Source of the DNA: Muribaculaceae bacterium
Lineage (GTDB): Bacteria; Bacteroidota; Bacteroidia; Bacteroidales; Muribaculaceae
DNA: 64,000 nt
Reading direction: 5' to 3'
Assembly: GCA_017557425.1 (NCBI GenBank)
Contig: JAFYYU010000001.1
Span: 1-64,000 of the forward strand
The translations under genes were made by a program, and so were the position numbers. Of the stretch, positions 16,122-24,586 are shown one piece after another; position 1 is the stretch's first letter; each line of letters opens with the position of its first letter. Below the pieces are notes generated by a model. That model saw nothing but the letters and a program-made list of their open reading frames with translations, was not told the DNA's origin and made no database searches.

Positions 16122-17567
16122 ATGACTCCCTGGATTGTACTCGCCACGATCGTTGGCTATTTCATTCTACTGTTTATCATCTCATGGGCCGCATCGCGCA
16201 AGAGCGACACCGCCACTGCGTTAAGCGGCGGCCGTCAGGCCCCGTGGTTCATTGTCGCCATCGCCATGCTGGGTGCGCCCATTTCGGGTGTGACCTTTAT
16301 CTCGGTGCCCGGTTATGTGGTCGGCTCCAGTTACAGCTACATGCAGATGGTGCTCGGCTTTGCCGTGGGCTATTTTGTCATCGCTTATGTGCTGTTGCCG
16401 CTGTTCTACAAACGCAACCTGGTATCCATCTACGGCTATCTGGAGCAGCGCTTTGGCGGCAGCACCCACAAGAGCGGTGCATGGTTCTTCTTCATCAGCA
16501 AGATGCTGGGTGCCGCGGTCCGCTTTCTGGTGGTTTGCGTCACGTTGCAGATGCTGGTGTTTGAGCCCCTGCACATCCCGTTTGTATTCAATGTCATCGT
16601 CACCATTGCCCTCATCTTCCTCTACACGCTGCAAGGCGGTGTGAAAACGGTCATTTGGACCGATACCTTGAAGAGCTTCTGCCTCATCCTGTCAGTGGTG
16701 CTGTGCATCGTGTTCATCGCCCGTGCGCTGGGTTATGGCGCCGGTGATATGGTCAAGGCCATCGCTGCCGACGACTCGTCGCGCATCTTCTTCTTTGACA
16801 ATCCCAAGGAGGGCACCTACTTCTGGAAACAGTTCATCGCCGGTATTTTCATGGTAATTGCCACAACCGGTCTTGACCAGGACCTGATGCAGCGCACCCT
16901 GGCCAGCAAAAATGTGGCCGAGTCCAAGAAGGGACTTATCGTGAGCGGTATCACCCAGATTTTCGTCGTGGGACTGTTCCTCGTGTTGGGTACCCTGCTG
17001 GTGATGTACACCAAACATGCCGGCCTTGAGATGCCCGAAAAGAACGACGCCTTGTTCGGCCTCGTGGCCAAAGACAGTTCGATGCCCATCATCATGCTCA
17101 TTCTCTTTGTTCTGGGACTGATTGCGGCAGGTTACTCGGCTGCTGGCTCGGCACTGACGGCCTTGACTACCTCATTCACCGTTGACATCCTCGAGAGCGA
17201 CAAGAAGCAGGAAGAGGCCCAACTGGCCCGCACACGCCGCCTGGTACACGTCGGCATGGCTGTTGTCATGGGTCTGATTATCCTTGTATTCTATGCCTTG
17301 AACAACGACAGTGCCATCAAGATGGTTTATACCCTGGCCAGCTACACCTACGGTCCCATTCTGGGCCTGTTCGCCTTCGGCATGATGTGCAAGAAGCCCG
17401 TTCGCGACCGTTTGGTGCCTATTGTCTGCATCGCAGCGCCCATCCTCAGTTTCTTTATCCAGATGTGGCTGAAAAACCAGTTTGACTACACGCTGGGCTT
17501 TGAGTTGCTGCTGCTGAATGCCGCTTTGACCATGATTGGCCTGGTACTGCTCATCAAGAGGAAATAA
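16122..17567 (+). CDS. Sodium:solute symporter (SSS family)
   Basis: 481 residues, about 13 membrane helices. Family features: GGRQAPWFIVAIAMLGAPISGVTFISVPG at the N-terminal part (helix 1-2 with the sodium site), FLYTLQGGVKTVIWTDTLK (the G-G-x-K/R-x-V-x-W-T/S-D signature of SSS), and GYSAAGSALTALTTSFTVDI in the late helices. It imports a small solute with sodium. Next to namZ, so MurNAc or another amino sugar is a plausible substrate; I cannot confirm it from sequence. Confidence 0.88.
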   Translation: MTPWIVLATIVGYFILLFIISWAASRKSDTATALSGGRQAPWFIVAIAMLGAPISGVTFISVPGYVVGSSYSYMQMVLGFAVGYFVIAYVLLPLFYKRNLVSIYGYLEQRFGGSTHKSGAWFFFISKMLGAAVRFLVVCVTLQMLVFEPLHIPFVFNVIVTIALIFLYTLQGGVKTVIWTDTLKSFCLILSVVLCIVFIARALGYGAGDMVKAIAADDSSRIFFFDNPKEGTYFWKQFIAGIFMVIATTGLDQDLMQRTLASKNVAESKKGLIVSGITQIFVVGLFLVLGTLLVMYTKHAGLEMPEKNDALFGLVAKDSSMPIIMLILFVLGLIAAGYSAAGSALTALTTSFTVDILESDKKQEEAQLARTRRLVHVGMAVVMGLIILVFYALNNDSAIKMVYTLASYTYGPILGLFAFGMMCKKPVRDRLVPIVCIAAPILSFFIQMWLKNQFDYTLGFELLLLNAALTMIGLVLLIKRK

Positions 17568-17580
17568 TTGTAAGTCCCTG

Positions 17581-17616
17581 ATCTAGATATCCTAGATGAT
17601 CTTGAGTGTCTAGATA
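17581..17616. promoter_or_regulatory. Three CTAGAT sites around the -33 element of the WYL gene
   Basis: ATCTAGAT (17581-17588), CTAGAT (17592-17597) and TCTAGATA (17609-17616). The first is fully palindromic, the last two flank the TTG at 17602-17604. Spacing and position fit an operator, perhaps of the WYL regulator on its own promoter. Confidence 0.5.
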
Positions 17617-17631
17617 AGACTTCTAACTTTA
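17602..17631 (+). promoter_or_regulatory. Promoter of the WYL regulator gene
   Basis: TTG (17602-17604), 19-bp spacer, TAACTTTA (17624-17631), ATG 7 nt after the box, so a leaderless mRNA is predicted. Confidence 0.6.
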
Positions 17632-17637
17632 AATAGC

Positions 17638-18534
17638 ATGGCACGCAACCTGATCAACCGCTACGTTTGGCTGGTGGACACCATCAGCCGCTACGGTCGC
17701 ATCACCCTCAAGGACCTGAACGACGCATGGCTGCGTAGCGAAATCAGTGAAGGCAAGCCGCTGGCCCGACGCACCTTCTTCCACTACCGCGACGGCGTGG
17801 AGGAGATGTTCGACATCAACATCCAGTGCGACAAGTCCACGTTTGAATACTATATCGATGACTCGGGCGGGGAAAACAATGCGCGCCTGCGCTCGTGGCT
17901 GGTGGATTCGGTATCGATGAGCGGTACATTGAGCAGCGCACGTGATATCAGCAGCCGCATCATGCTTGAGAATGTGCCTTCAGCACGCGAATATCTGCCA
18001 GTGGTGATCGACGCCATGAAGCAAAACCGCTGCATCCGCTTTTCCTACAAAAGCTACACGCGCAGCCGCCCCACCGACGGAATCGTGCTGGAGCCCTACT
18101 TCGTCAAGATCTTCAAGCAGTTGTGGTACGTCATCGGCCTTAACGTCAAGGACGGCCAGATCAAGACCTATTCGCTGGACCGCATCAGTCAATTGAATCT
18201 CTTGCAGGAGACGTTCACCATGCCCGAGAATGTGAAGCCGTCGGAATTCTTCAAGGACTGCTTCGGCATTATCACCAACCAAAACAGCCCCAAACGCATC
18301 GTGCTGCGAGTCGAACCCACCCAGGCTAAATACTTCCGTGCCCTGCCGCTACACAGTTCCCAAAAGGAGGAGATACACGACAACTACTCCATCTTCACCT
18401 ACACGATGCGCATCACCTATGACTTGAAGGAGGAAATCATGTCCCACGGTGCCAGCATCGAGGTGCTGGAGCCCAAAGAACTGAAAACTCTCATCCGCAC
18501 CGAACTCGAACAAGCACTCAACAACTATCAATAA
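17638..18534 (+). CDS. WYL-domain transcriptional regulator
   Basis: 298 residues. N-terminal winged helix-turn-helix (about 1-75: IRLLDTISRYGR-like region followed by LARRTFFHYRDGVEEMF), then the WYL domain (about 110-230): IRFSYKSYTRSRPTDGIVLEPYFVKIF, QLWYVIGLN, KTYSLDRI, and a C-terminal WCX-like part. WYL regulators sense small ligands or nucleic acids and are often repressors in Bacteroidota. First gene of a probable unit with two serine hydrolases, starting only 2 bp before the next gene. Three CTAGAT sites lie around its promoter. Confidence 0.87.
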   Translation: MARNLINRYVWLVDTISRYGRITLKDLNDAWLRSEISEGKPLARRTFFHYRDGVEEMFDINIQCDKSTFEYYIDDSGGENNARLRSWLVDSVSMSGTLSSARDISSRIMLENVPSAREYLPVVIDAMKQNRCIRFSYKSYTRSRPTDGIVLEPYFVKIFKQLWYVIGLNVKDGQIKTYSLDRISQLNLLQETFTMPENVKPSEFFKDCFGIITNQNSPKRIVLRVEPTQAKYFRALPLHSSQKEEIHDNYSIFTYTMRITYDLKEEIMSHGASIEVLEPKELKTLIRTELEQALNNYQ

Positions 18535-18536
18535 AA

Positions 18537-20045
18537 ATGAAACGGCAAATTCTTATATTACTGGCTTTGTTGCCGCTGTTGCTGGCGGCACAGACGGGCG
18601 ACCTGCCCCGCAGCACGCCTGCTGCCGAAGGAATCAGCACCCAAGCGGTCATCAACATGATGGACTCGATGATGGCGTTGCCCGAGTGTGATATCCACCA
18701 TGTGATGGTCGTGCGCCACGGCAAGGTGGTGGCCGAACTGCATCCCGCTCCTTTCCGCGCCGAAGACAGCCACACGCTCTATTCGGCCAGCAAGACATTT
18801 ACCTCGCTGGCAGTGGGCATAGCTATCGACGAGAACCTGCTGAGGCTCGATGACAGGGTGATGACTTTCTTCCCCGACAAACGTACGAACCGCGTCAGCG
18901 ACAACATGGCCGACATGACCGTGCGTGACCTGCTGATGATGGCCTCGGGCGTAAAACCCGACTGGACAATGCGCAACAACAGCACCGATTGGGTCAAGGA
19001 CTGGCTGGCTAAACCCGTTGATGACAAGCCGGGCAGCCTTTTCCAGTATGACTCGATGTGTACGTTTATGCTCAGCGCCATCGTTCAGCGCGTGACGGGC
19101 TACACGATGTTGGAGTACCTGCAGAAGAAATTGTTCAATCCCATGCACATCACCATAGCTGACTGGGAAACCAGCCCCGACGGCATCAACACTGGCGGTT
19201 GGGGACTGCGCGTACAAGCCGAAACGATGGCCAAACTGGGTCTGCTACTCCTGAACGAGGGCAACTGGAACGGTGAGCAACTGGTCAGTGCTGACTACGT
19301 GAAAGCTGCGTGCTCACGACTCATCGACGGCGGTGCCAAGGAGACGGTGCCTGCAACCGACGGCAATCAGGGCTATGGCTACCAGGTGTGGCAAAGCAAG
19401 TGGCCCGGCTCCTATCGTGCCGACGGGGCGATGGGCCAATACACCGTCGTGGTACCTCAGGAAAACCTTGTGGTGGTCATTCTGGGCATGAAACTCTACG
19501 GCCACGAAGAACTGGCCTGCATTTGGAACCAGTTGATGCCGGGACTGAAAACCGAACCCCTCAAGCCCGAAAACAAGCTGCAGAAAAAGCTGGAAAGCCT
19601 TTCTGCCAATGCTTCTCTGCAACTGCCGAAGGGTAAACGCACCAGCAAAAAGACGGATGCTTTTATGGGTCGTCAACTCCAATTGGACGCTAATCGTTTC
19701 AAACTGAAAAGTATCGAGGTGGATCGTAATATGCTGACGCTTGATAGCGAGGACGGCACCCATGAGACGTTTGCCATGGGCTACCGCACTTGGAATTACA
19801 GCCCCATGACCGGTTACCCATATTACTCGATTAATTCGATCAACCGCATGCAAGGTTTCAAACATGGTTTTGAGGCTGCAGCGGCATATGCCTGGACTTC
19901 GCCCACCACGCTTGAGGTTCGTGTACATTATGTCGATTGGATCAGCGGAATGAAATTCGTTTTTGACTTTGAGAAGAGCGAGGTGACCATCGTTGATACC
20001 TATCCCAATTCCAAACCTGCGACCATTCCGTTCACTGTACAATGA
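18537..20045 (+). CDS. Serine hydrolase, beta-lactamase/class C fold (paralogue 1)
   Basis: 502 residues. Signal peptide (about 1-19), then the penicillin-binding/beta-lactamase family fold: S83-A-S-K86 (YSASKTF; nucleophile and Lys), FQYDSMCTFML near residue 170 (Tyr-D-S motif) and a C-terminal beta domain from about residue 350. Homologues include D-aminopeptidases, esterases and class C-like enzymes, so the substrate is open. It sits directly after the WYL gene and overlaps the second hydrolase gene by 4 bp. The two proteins share N-terminal wording (LPRSTP, HH-MV-RHGKV, ASKT-T-LAVG), so they arose by tandem duplication. Confidence 0.85.
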   Translation: MKRQILILLALLPLLLAAQTGDLPRSTPAAEGISTQAVINMMDSMMALPECDIHHVMVVRHGKVVAELHPAPFRAEDSHTLYSASKTFTSLAVGIAIDENLLRLDDRVMTFFPDKRTNRVSDNMADMTVRDLLMMASGVKPDWTMRNNSTDWVKDWLAKPVDDKPGSLFQYDSMCTFMLSAIVQRVTGYTMLEYLQKKLFNPMHITIADWETSPDGINTGGWGLRVQAETMAKLGLLLLNEGNWNGEQLVSADYVKAACSRLIDGGAKETVPATDGNQGYGYQVWQSKWPGSYRADGAMGQYTVVVPQENLVVVILGMKLYGHEELACIWNQLMPGLKTEPLKPENKLQKKLESLSANASLQLPKGKRTSKKTDAFMGRQLQLDANRFKLKSIEVDRNMLTLDSEDGTHETFAMGYRTWNYSPMTGYPYYSINSINRMQGFKHGFEAAAAYAWTSPTTLEVRVHYVDWISGMKFVFDFEKSEVTIVDTYPNSKPATIPFTVQ

Positions 20046-21637
20046 AGCGCTGCGTCTTCTCAATATTGCTGCTGTTGACCTTAAGCCTGACCGCTGTTGC
20101 CCAGGTAGGTGAGTTGCCTCGCTCCACGCCTGAGGACGAGGGTGTAAGCACCATGTTGCTAAGGAGTTTCTGCAACGAATTGACGGCATTGCCCAATGTG
20201 GACGTCCATCACTTGATGGTGCTGCGCCACGGCAAGGTCATCGGCGAGCTGCATGCCGCTCCCTACCAAGCCACCGATGTACACACGCTATACAGCGCCA
20301 GCAAGACGGTTACGGGGCTTGCTGTGGGGCTTGCCGTTGAAGACGGGCTGCTCACTGTCGATGACAAGGTATCCAAATACCTGCGCGACAAAATGCCAGC
20401 CACGTTGTCGCCCGCGTTGGACAGCCTTACCGTGCGCGATGTGCTCATGATGGCGGCAGGCAGGGAAGAGGACTTGAGTATCTTTGAGGGTGACCAGGAT
20501 TGGCTGAGTACTTGGTTTGCCAGCGAGTTCCAGGGTGTGGGCAAAGTGTTCAACTACGACTCGATGTGTAGCCACGTGCTGGCAATGATTGTCACACGGC
20601 TCACGGGCAAGCCGCTGCTGGAGTATGTGCGGGAACGCATTTTTACGCCTTTGCACATCACACAATGCGACTGGGAACTGGCGCCCGACAGCGTCGAAAT
20701 CGGTGCCTGGGGCCTGCGTCTGCATGCCGAAAGTCAAGCCAAACTGGGCCAATTTATGCTGCAAGAAGGTCAGTGGAACGGTCAGCAGCTCATCAGCGCC
20801 CAGTGGATTCACGACATGACGCAGCGCCTGATCAGCACTCAGGAAAACGACAAAAATCCCAAACTCTCATGGGGAGAAAAAATCAAACGCTTCCTGCAAC
20901 GCGTGTGGCACGAGATACGGTCCTGGTTCACGGGCTACAATGTTGACGATTACTACTTGGGCTATGGCTATCAGACCAAGTCCATCCAGCATCCGCGTGC
21001 CGAGTGTTACTTTGCTGCGGGCTATGGAGGACAACTCATCTATGTAGTGCCCAAACTGGATATGGTCGTCGTCATCAACGGCCGTGCCGCCAACTATGGA
21101 GACGAACTGAACACACTCTACTATAAACTGGTAGAGCCGATGCTTGACGAGGAGGAATTGTTGAAAGCAGCACCTTCACAACTGGCTATTGACATGCCAC
21201 AAGGTGATGCCACCCACCCGCTGGAACAGCGTCTGTTGGGCACCACCATTGTGCTCGAGGACAATCTGCTAGGATTGCAATCCATCGAGGTAAACAAGCA
21301 GGGAAATGACCGCCTTTTTACGATGATTGACAATCGCGGTACGAAGCATGCCGTTGCGGCCTGGGGCGAGTGGCGCATCACTACCAGCGATGAGCGCCCC
21401 ATCTACATTGTCGAATGCCGTGAGCAATTGGTGGGCACACCGCGGCCCTTTACCAGTGCTGCGGCCTATGCCTGGCAAGGCGACACGCTTGCCATGCGCC
21501 TCGACTGGATTGATGGAGGCGATAACCGCCGGCTGAAGATCATCGCCCATGACGACAAGGCTACCGTCATCGCTTGTGATAACTTTGACCCGTTGCTGAC
21601 CGACACGATTATTGGGGAGATAGGCGTTAGGCATTAG
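20042..21637 (+). CDS. Serine hydrolase, beta-lactamase/class C fold (paralogue 2)
   Basis: 531 residues. Signal peptide (about 1-20), S85-A-S-K88 (YSASKTVTGLAVG), FNYDSMCSHVLAM (Tyr motif), with an insertion of about 25 residues (near 260-290) compared with paralogue 1. ATGA overlap with the gene before it. The stop codon (TAG 21635-21637) lies in a heptamer-repeat unit, so the last residues (GVRH) are encoded by the repeat, not by conserved protein. It is followed 15 bp later by XerD. Confidence 0.85.
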   Translation: MKRCVFSILLLLTLSLTAVAQVGELPRSTPEDEGVSTMLLRSFCNELTALPNVDVHHLMVLRHGKVIGELHAAPYQATDVHTLYSASKTVTGLAVGLAVEDGLLTVDDKVSKYLRDKMPATLSPALDSLTVRDVLMMAAGREEDLSIFEGDQDWLSTWFASEFQGVGKVFNYDSMCSHVLAMIVTRLTGKPLLEYVRERIFTPLHITQCDWELAPDSVEIGAWGLRLHAESQAKLGQFMLQEGQWNGQQLISAQWIHDMTQRLISTQENDKNPKLSWGEKIKRFLQRVWHEIRSWFTGYNVDDYYLGYGYQTKSIQHPRAECYFAAGYGGQLIYVVPKLDMVVVINGRAANYGDELNTLYYKLVEPMLDEEELLKAAPSQLAIDMPQGDATHPLEQRLLGTTIVLEDNLLGLQSIEVNKQGNDRLFTMIDNRGTKHAVAAWGEWRITTSDERPIYIVECREQLVGTPRPFTSAAAYAWQGDTLAMRLDWIDGGDNRRLKIIAHDDKATVIACDNFDPLLTDTIIGEIGVRH

Positions 21638-21653
21638 GTTTTAGAATTAGGGA
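21620..21653 (+). repeat. TTAG heptamer repeat at hydrolase/xerD border
   Basis: Units ataggcg, ttaggca, ttaggtt, ttagaa (6 bp), ttaggga. It overlaps the 3' end of the hydrolase gene and the first base of the xerD ATG. Confidence 0.75.
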
Positions 21654-22591
21654 TGCGTGATATTATCGACATCAGTGACGTGAAAATGCGTTTTTTGGCG
21701 CATTTGACCTTGGAGAAAGGCATGAGCCAGAATACCGCCGTTGCCTATAGCGATGATGTGGACAAACTCATCCATTATCTCGCTGATGCAGGGGTAGGCA
21801 TAGAACGCGCCACGACTGATGACCTGGAAGGCTTTGTTTGCATCCTGCAGGACGTTGGCATCCAGCCGCGGTCCCAGGCCCGCATCATCAGCGGCGTAAA
21901 AAGTTTCTATAAGTTCCTGCGCATGGAGCACTATATGTACACCGACCCGACGGAACTGCTGCTGACACCGAAAATCGGGCGACACCTGCCCGAGGTGCTC
22001 ACCATCACCGAGATTGACGCCATGATTGATGCCATCGACATGTCCAAGGCCGAGGGACAGCGCAACCGTGCCATTATCGAGACGCTTTACGGCTGCGGCC
22101 TGCGTGTGAGCGAACTGGTGACGCTCAAGCTCTCCCAGCTCTATCTGGATGAGCACTATGTCCTCATCCAGGGCAAGGGTAACAAGCAGCGCGTCGTCCC
22201 CATCTCGCCTGTCGCCATCGAGCAGATCAACCTGTACTTGGAACAGACGCGCTCTCGTCAGGTCGCCCAACGCGGCAGCGAGGACATCCTGTTCCTGAAC
22301 CGCCGCGGAGCGATGCTTACCCGCCAGATGATTTTCCACATCGTCAAGCAACTGTGCGAACTGGCCGGAGTGCGCAAGGTCATCAGCCCGCACACCCTGC
22401 GCCACAGTTTTGCCACCCACCTGCTCGAAGGCGGCGCCAACCTACGCGCCATCCAGCAGATGCTCGGTCACGAGAGCATCACCACGACCGAAATCTACGT
22501 CCACATCGACCGCACACGCCTGCGGGACGAAATCCTGCAACACCACCCCCGCAATAATCACCCTACAGAACAACTGAAAACTGAAATATAA
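21653..22591 (+). CDS. xerD: Tyrosine recombinase XerD
   Basis: 312 residues. N-terminal SAM-like core-binding domain (about 8-100), then the tyrosine-recombinase catalytic domain: R151 in YGCGLRVSEL, K176 in GKGNKQR, H247 and R250 in HTLRHSFATHLL, H273 in LGHESI, nucleophile Y282 in TEIYVHID. All residues needed are present. It acts with XerC at dif to resolve chromosome dimers. I see no dif-like site in the window. It is placed between hydrolases and a CotH protein and starts within a heptamer array, so it could be a housekeeping XerD or a Xer-related integrase; length and HLLEGGANLR wording favour XerD. Confidence 0.88.
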   Translation: MRDIIDISDVKMRFLAHLTLEKGMSQNTAVAYSDDVDKLIHYLADAGVGIERATTDDLEGFVCILQDVGIQPRSQARIISGVKSFYKFLRMEHYMYTDPTELLLTPKIGRHLPEVLTITEIDAMIDAIDMSKAEGQRNRAIIETLYGCGLRVSELVTLKLSQLYLDEHYVLIQGKGNKQRVVPISPVAIEQINLYLEQTRSRQVAQRGSEDILFLNRRGAMLTRQMIFHIVKQLCELAGVRKVISPHTLRHSFATHLLEGGANLRAIQQMLGHESITTTEIYVHIDRTRLRDEILQHHPRNNHPTEQLKTEI

Positions 22592-22592
22592 A

Positions 22593-24206
22593 ATGAAACG
22601 ATTTTTACTGGTTGCAGTAACAATGATGGCCATAGCCGGAACGGCACAAGCCAATAGCTGGTGGAACAACTACCAACCCGACAACAAAAACGTGAAACTC
22701 ACGTCCACCAATCTGCCCATCGTGTGGATTGAAGTAAACGGCAACATCATCGACCGTGACGAGCGCATCACGGCCCGCATGAAGATTATCCACAACGGCG
22801 AAGGCCAGCTTAACTACGCCGACACCGTGGCCCATCCCGGTCAGACGATAGACTATGAGGGCTACGTGGCGTTGCGCTACCGTGGCAGTTCATCCTACAG
22901 CATGAGCGACAAGAAGCCTTATTCATTCCGCCCATTGGACAAACCGCTAGAGGAAGGCGGTGAAAAGAAGAAAGTCAACATTCTGGGCATGGGCAAGGAC
23001 AACAACTGGGCCCTGCTGGCACCCTATGCCGACAAGAGCATGATGCGCGACCTGCTAGCCTTTGAGGTATCCCGGCCATGGATGGAATATACGCCCAAGG
23101 GCCGCTATTGCGAGCTGTTCCTGGATGGCATGTACTATGGCGTTTATATCCTCACCGAGGTCGTTTCCAAGGGCAAACACCGCATCAACCTGTCCGACCC
23201 CGGCGAGAGCGGCGACGAACTCACCGGCGGCTACATCATGGAGGTGGACCGCTACGACTATGAGGGCACCTACACTTCCAAATATCACCCCGTGAGCAAC
23301 ACGGGAGTGCGTTACACGAATTATTACATCTATTTCCAGTATGAGTCGCCCGATTATGCGGATTTGACACAAGATCAGATAAGTTACATCACGGGACGCA
23401 TCGACCAGATGGAGGCTGCATTGTGGAATTACCGCCCCACTGGTGCCACCACTTATCGGGAATACCTTGACATGCAGAACTTCATCGATTACCAGATTGC
23501 CATGGAGCTGGGACATAACGTGGACGGTTACCGCCTGAGCGGCAAGTTCTTTAAACGCCGCGACAGCGAGGACCCGCGCTTCAAGATGGTGGTGTGGGAC
23601 AACAACCTGTCTTACGGCAACGCCGACTATTATGATGCCTGGCGCACCGACACGTGGATGTACAAGAACAACAACATCCTCTATAGCCAGGGTGATTCCC
23701 AACTGATACCCTTCTGGTGGTACAAACTCAACACTGACCCCGAATTCACAGCCATGTTTAAGGCACGTTGGGCACAGTACCGACGCGGCAACCTGCGCGA
23801 GGACCGCATCATGGCGACCGTGGACTCGATGGCAACTGTTCTTACATCCCATGGCGCCGAGAGTCGCAACAGCAAGGCATGGCCGCGATGGGGGCAGTAC
23901 GTGTGGCCCAACTATTACATTGCCAACAACTTTACCGAGGAAGTGGCCTGGCTTAAGCAATGGCTCCACGACCGCATCGCATGGATGGACCAACAGCTGG
24001 GATTTGACCCCAATGCCATCCAGCGCGGCGATGTAAACGGCGACGGCGATGTAAACATTGCCGATGTGACGGCTCTCATCGACTATCTGCTCAGCAGCAA
24101 TGCCGATACCATCGAACTCGACGCCACCGACTGCAATCAGGACGGAAGCATCAACATCAGCGACGTTACGACACTGATTGACTACCTGTTGAGCGGCAGT
24201 TGGTGA
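22593..24206 (+). CDS. CotH-kinase family protein with C-terminal dockerin-like pair (second)
   Basis: 537 residues. Signal peptide (about 1-20), N-terminal beta domain, CotH-kinase domain (about 100-430): WALLAPYADKSMMRDLLAFE, GRYCELFLDGMYYGVYILTE, KMVVWDNNLSYGNADYY. The usual second acid of the W-D-x-D motif is asparagine here (WDNN), so the activity may be altered. The C-terminus is a dockerin duplicate (GDVNGDGDVNIADVTALIDY and NQDGSINISDVTTLIDYLLS). Starts 1 bp after the xerD stop. Homologous in design to the gene at 12732-14465 but only distantly in sequence. Confidence 0.86.
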   Translation: MKRFLLVAVTMMAIAGTAQANSWWNNYQPDNKNVKLTSTNLPIVWIEVNGNIIDRDERITARMKIIHNGEGQLNYADTVAHPGQTIDYEGYVALRYRGSSSYSMSDKKPYSFRPLDKPLEEGGEKKKVNILGMGKDNNWALLAPYADKSMMRDLLAFEVSRPWMEYTPKGRYCELFLDGMYYGVYILTEVVSKGKHRINLSDPGESGDELTGGYIMEVDRYDYEGTYTSKYHPVSNTGVRYTNYYIYFQYESPDYADLTQDQISYITGRIDQMEAALWNYRPTGATTYREYLDMQNFIDYQIAMELGHNVDGYRLSGKFFKRRDSEDPRFKMVVWDNNLSYGNADYYDAWRTDTWMYKNNNILYSQGDSQLIPFWWYKLNTDPEFTAMFKARWAQYRRGNLREDRIMATVDSMATVLTSHGAESRNSKAWPRWGQYVWPNYYIANNFTEEVAWLKQWLHDRIAWMDQQLGFDPNAIQRGDVNGDGDVNIADVTALIDYLLSSNADTIELDATDCNQDGSINISDVTTLIDYLLSGSW

Positions 24207-24219
24207 GTTGAGGCATTAT

Positions 24220-24267
24220 TAGGCTTTAGGTTTTAGGCTTTAGGCTTTAGGTTTTAGGTTTTAGGTC
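24220..24267 (+). repeat. TTAGG heptamer repeat, 7 units
   Basis: Units ttaggct, ttaggtt, ttaggc(t), ttaggct, ttaggtt, ttaggtt, ttaggtc; one unit is shortened by a base. Same sequence class as the 10446 array. Confidence 0.85.
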
Positions 24268-24284
24268 TGAGATATCATTTTCTG

Positions 24285-24315
24285 GCACCTGCAGGGATTT
24301 CTTCCTTGCAGGTGC
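24285..24315 (+). terminator. Hairpin after the second CotH gene
   Basis: 9-bp perfect stem GCACCTGCA (24285-24293) and TGCAGGTGC (24307-24315), extended inwards by GGGA/TCCT with one G-U. No T-run follows, so termination is likely but not certain. The core CACCTGC / GCAGGTG recurs in the 29006-29050 hairpin. Confidence 0.5.
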
Positions 24316-24347
24316 AGTTCATCAAATACCCTTCTTATTCGCGATGA

Positions 24348-24422
24348 TGTAGGGCCTCGCCTTGGCGTGGCCAATATTCCAGGTATATGCCGCCTATGGC
24401 CACGCCAAGGCGAGGCCCTACA
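24348..24422. repeat. Perfect 25-bp inverted repeat (MITE/REP-like)
   Basis: Left arm 24348-24372 begins TGTAGGGCCTCG, right arm 24398-24422 ends CGAGGCCCTACA; no mismatch; 25-nt loop. No T-run, so it is not a typical terminator. Palindromes of the type TGTAGGGGC... are known as repeated intergenic elements in several bacteria; whether this one is repeated in the genome cannot be seen here. Confidence 0.75.
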
Positions 24423-24525
24423 GTCTCTTTCTCCACACCATTTTGCTGAAAAGCTAATCTATCAATATAATTCGTTAATGAAAGTTAAAATCAGGAAAAA
24501 GCGAGGTTTTTATCAGGAAATAACG

Positions 24526-24533
24526 TATTTTTG
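24526..24533 (+). promoter_or_regulatory. Candidate -7 box of the LRR-dockerin gene
   Basis: TATTTTTG, 53 bp before the ATG; -33 weak. Confidence 0.45.
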
Positions 24534-24586
24534 TGAAAAATATGAAGATGAACAAACATAATCATTAACTTTTAATACTTACTGCT

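Larger units (their letters stand above)
24207..24586. other. Gene-free stretch with heptamers, hairpin and 25-bp palindrome
   Basis: No credible gene; the reading frame at 24367-24561 runs through the palindrome and lacks any start context. Contains the heptamer array 24220-24267, the hairpin 24285-24315, the perfect palindrome 24348-24422 and the -7 box 24526-24533. Confidence 0.7.

Noticed and set aside
21653-22591. XerD as sign of an integron or mobile element
   Set aside because: No attachment site, direct repeats or cargo genes are visible, and all motifs fit chromosomal XerD.
24367-24561. 64-codon frame running through the 25-bp palindrome
   Set aside because: Half of it is the repeat and the rest is AT-rich DNA; no family wording and no conserved start.
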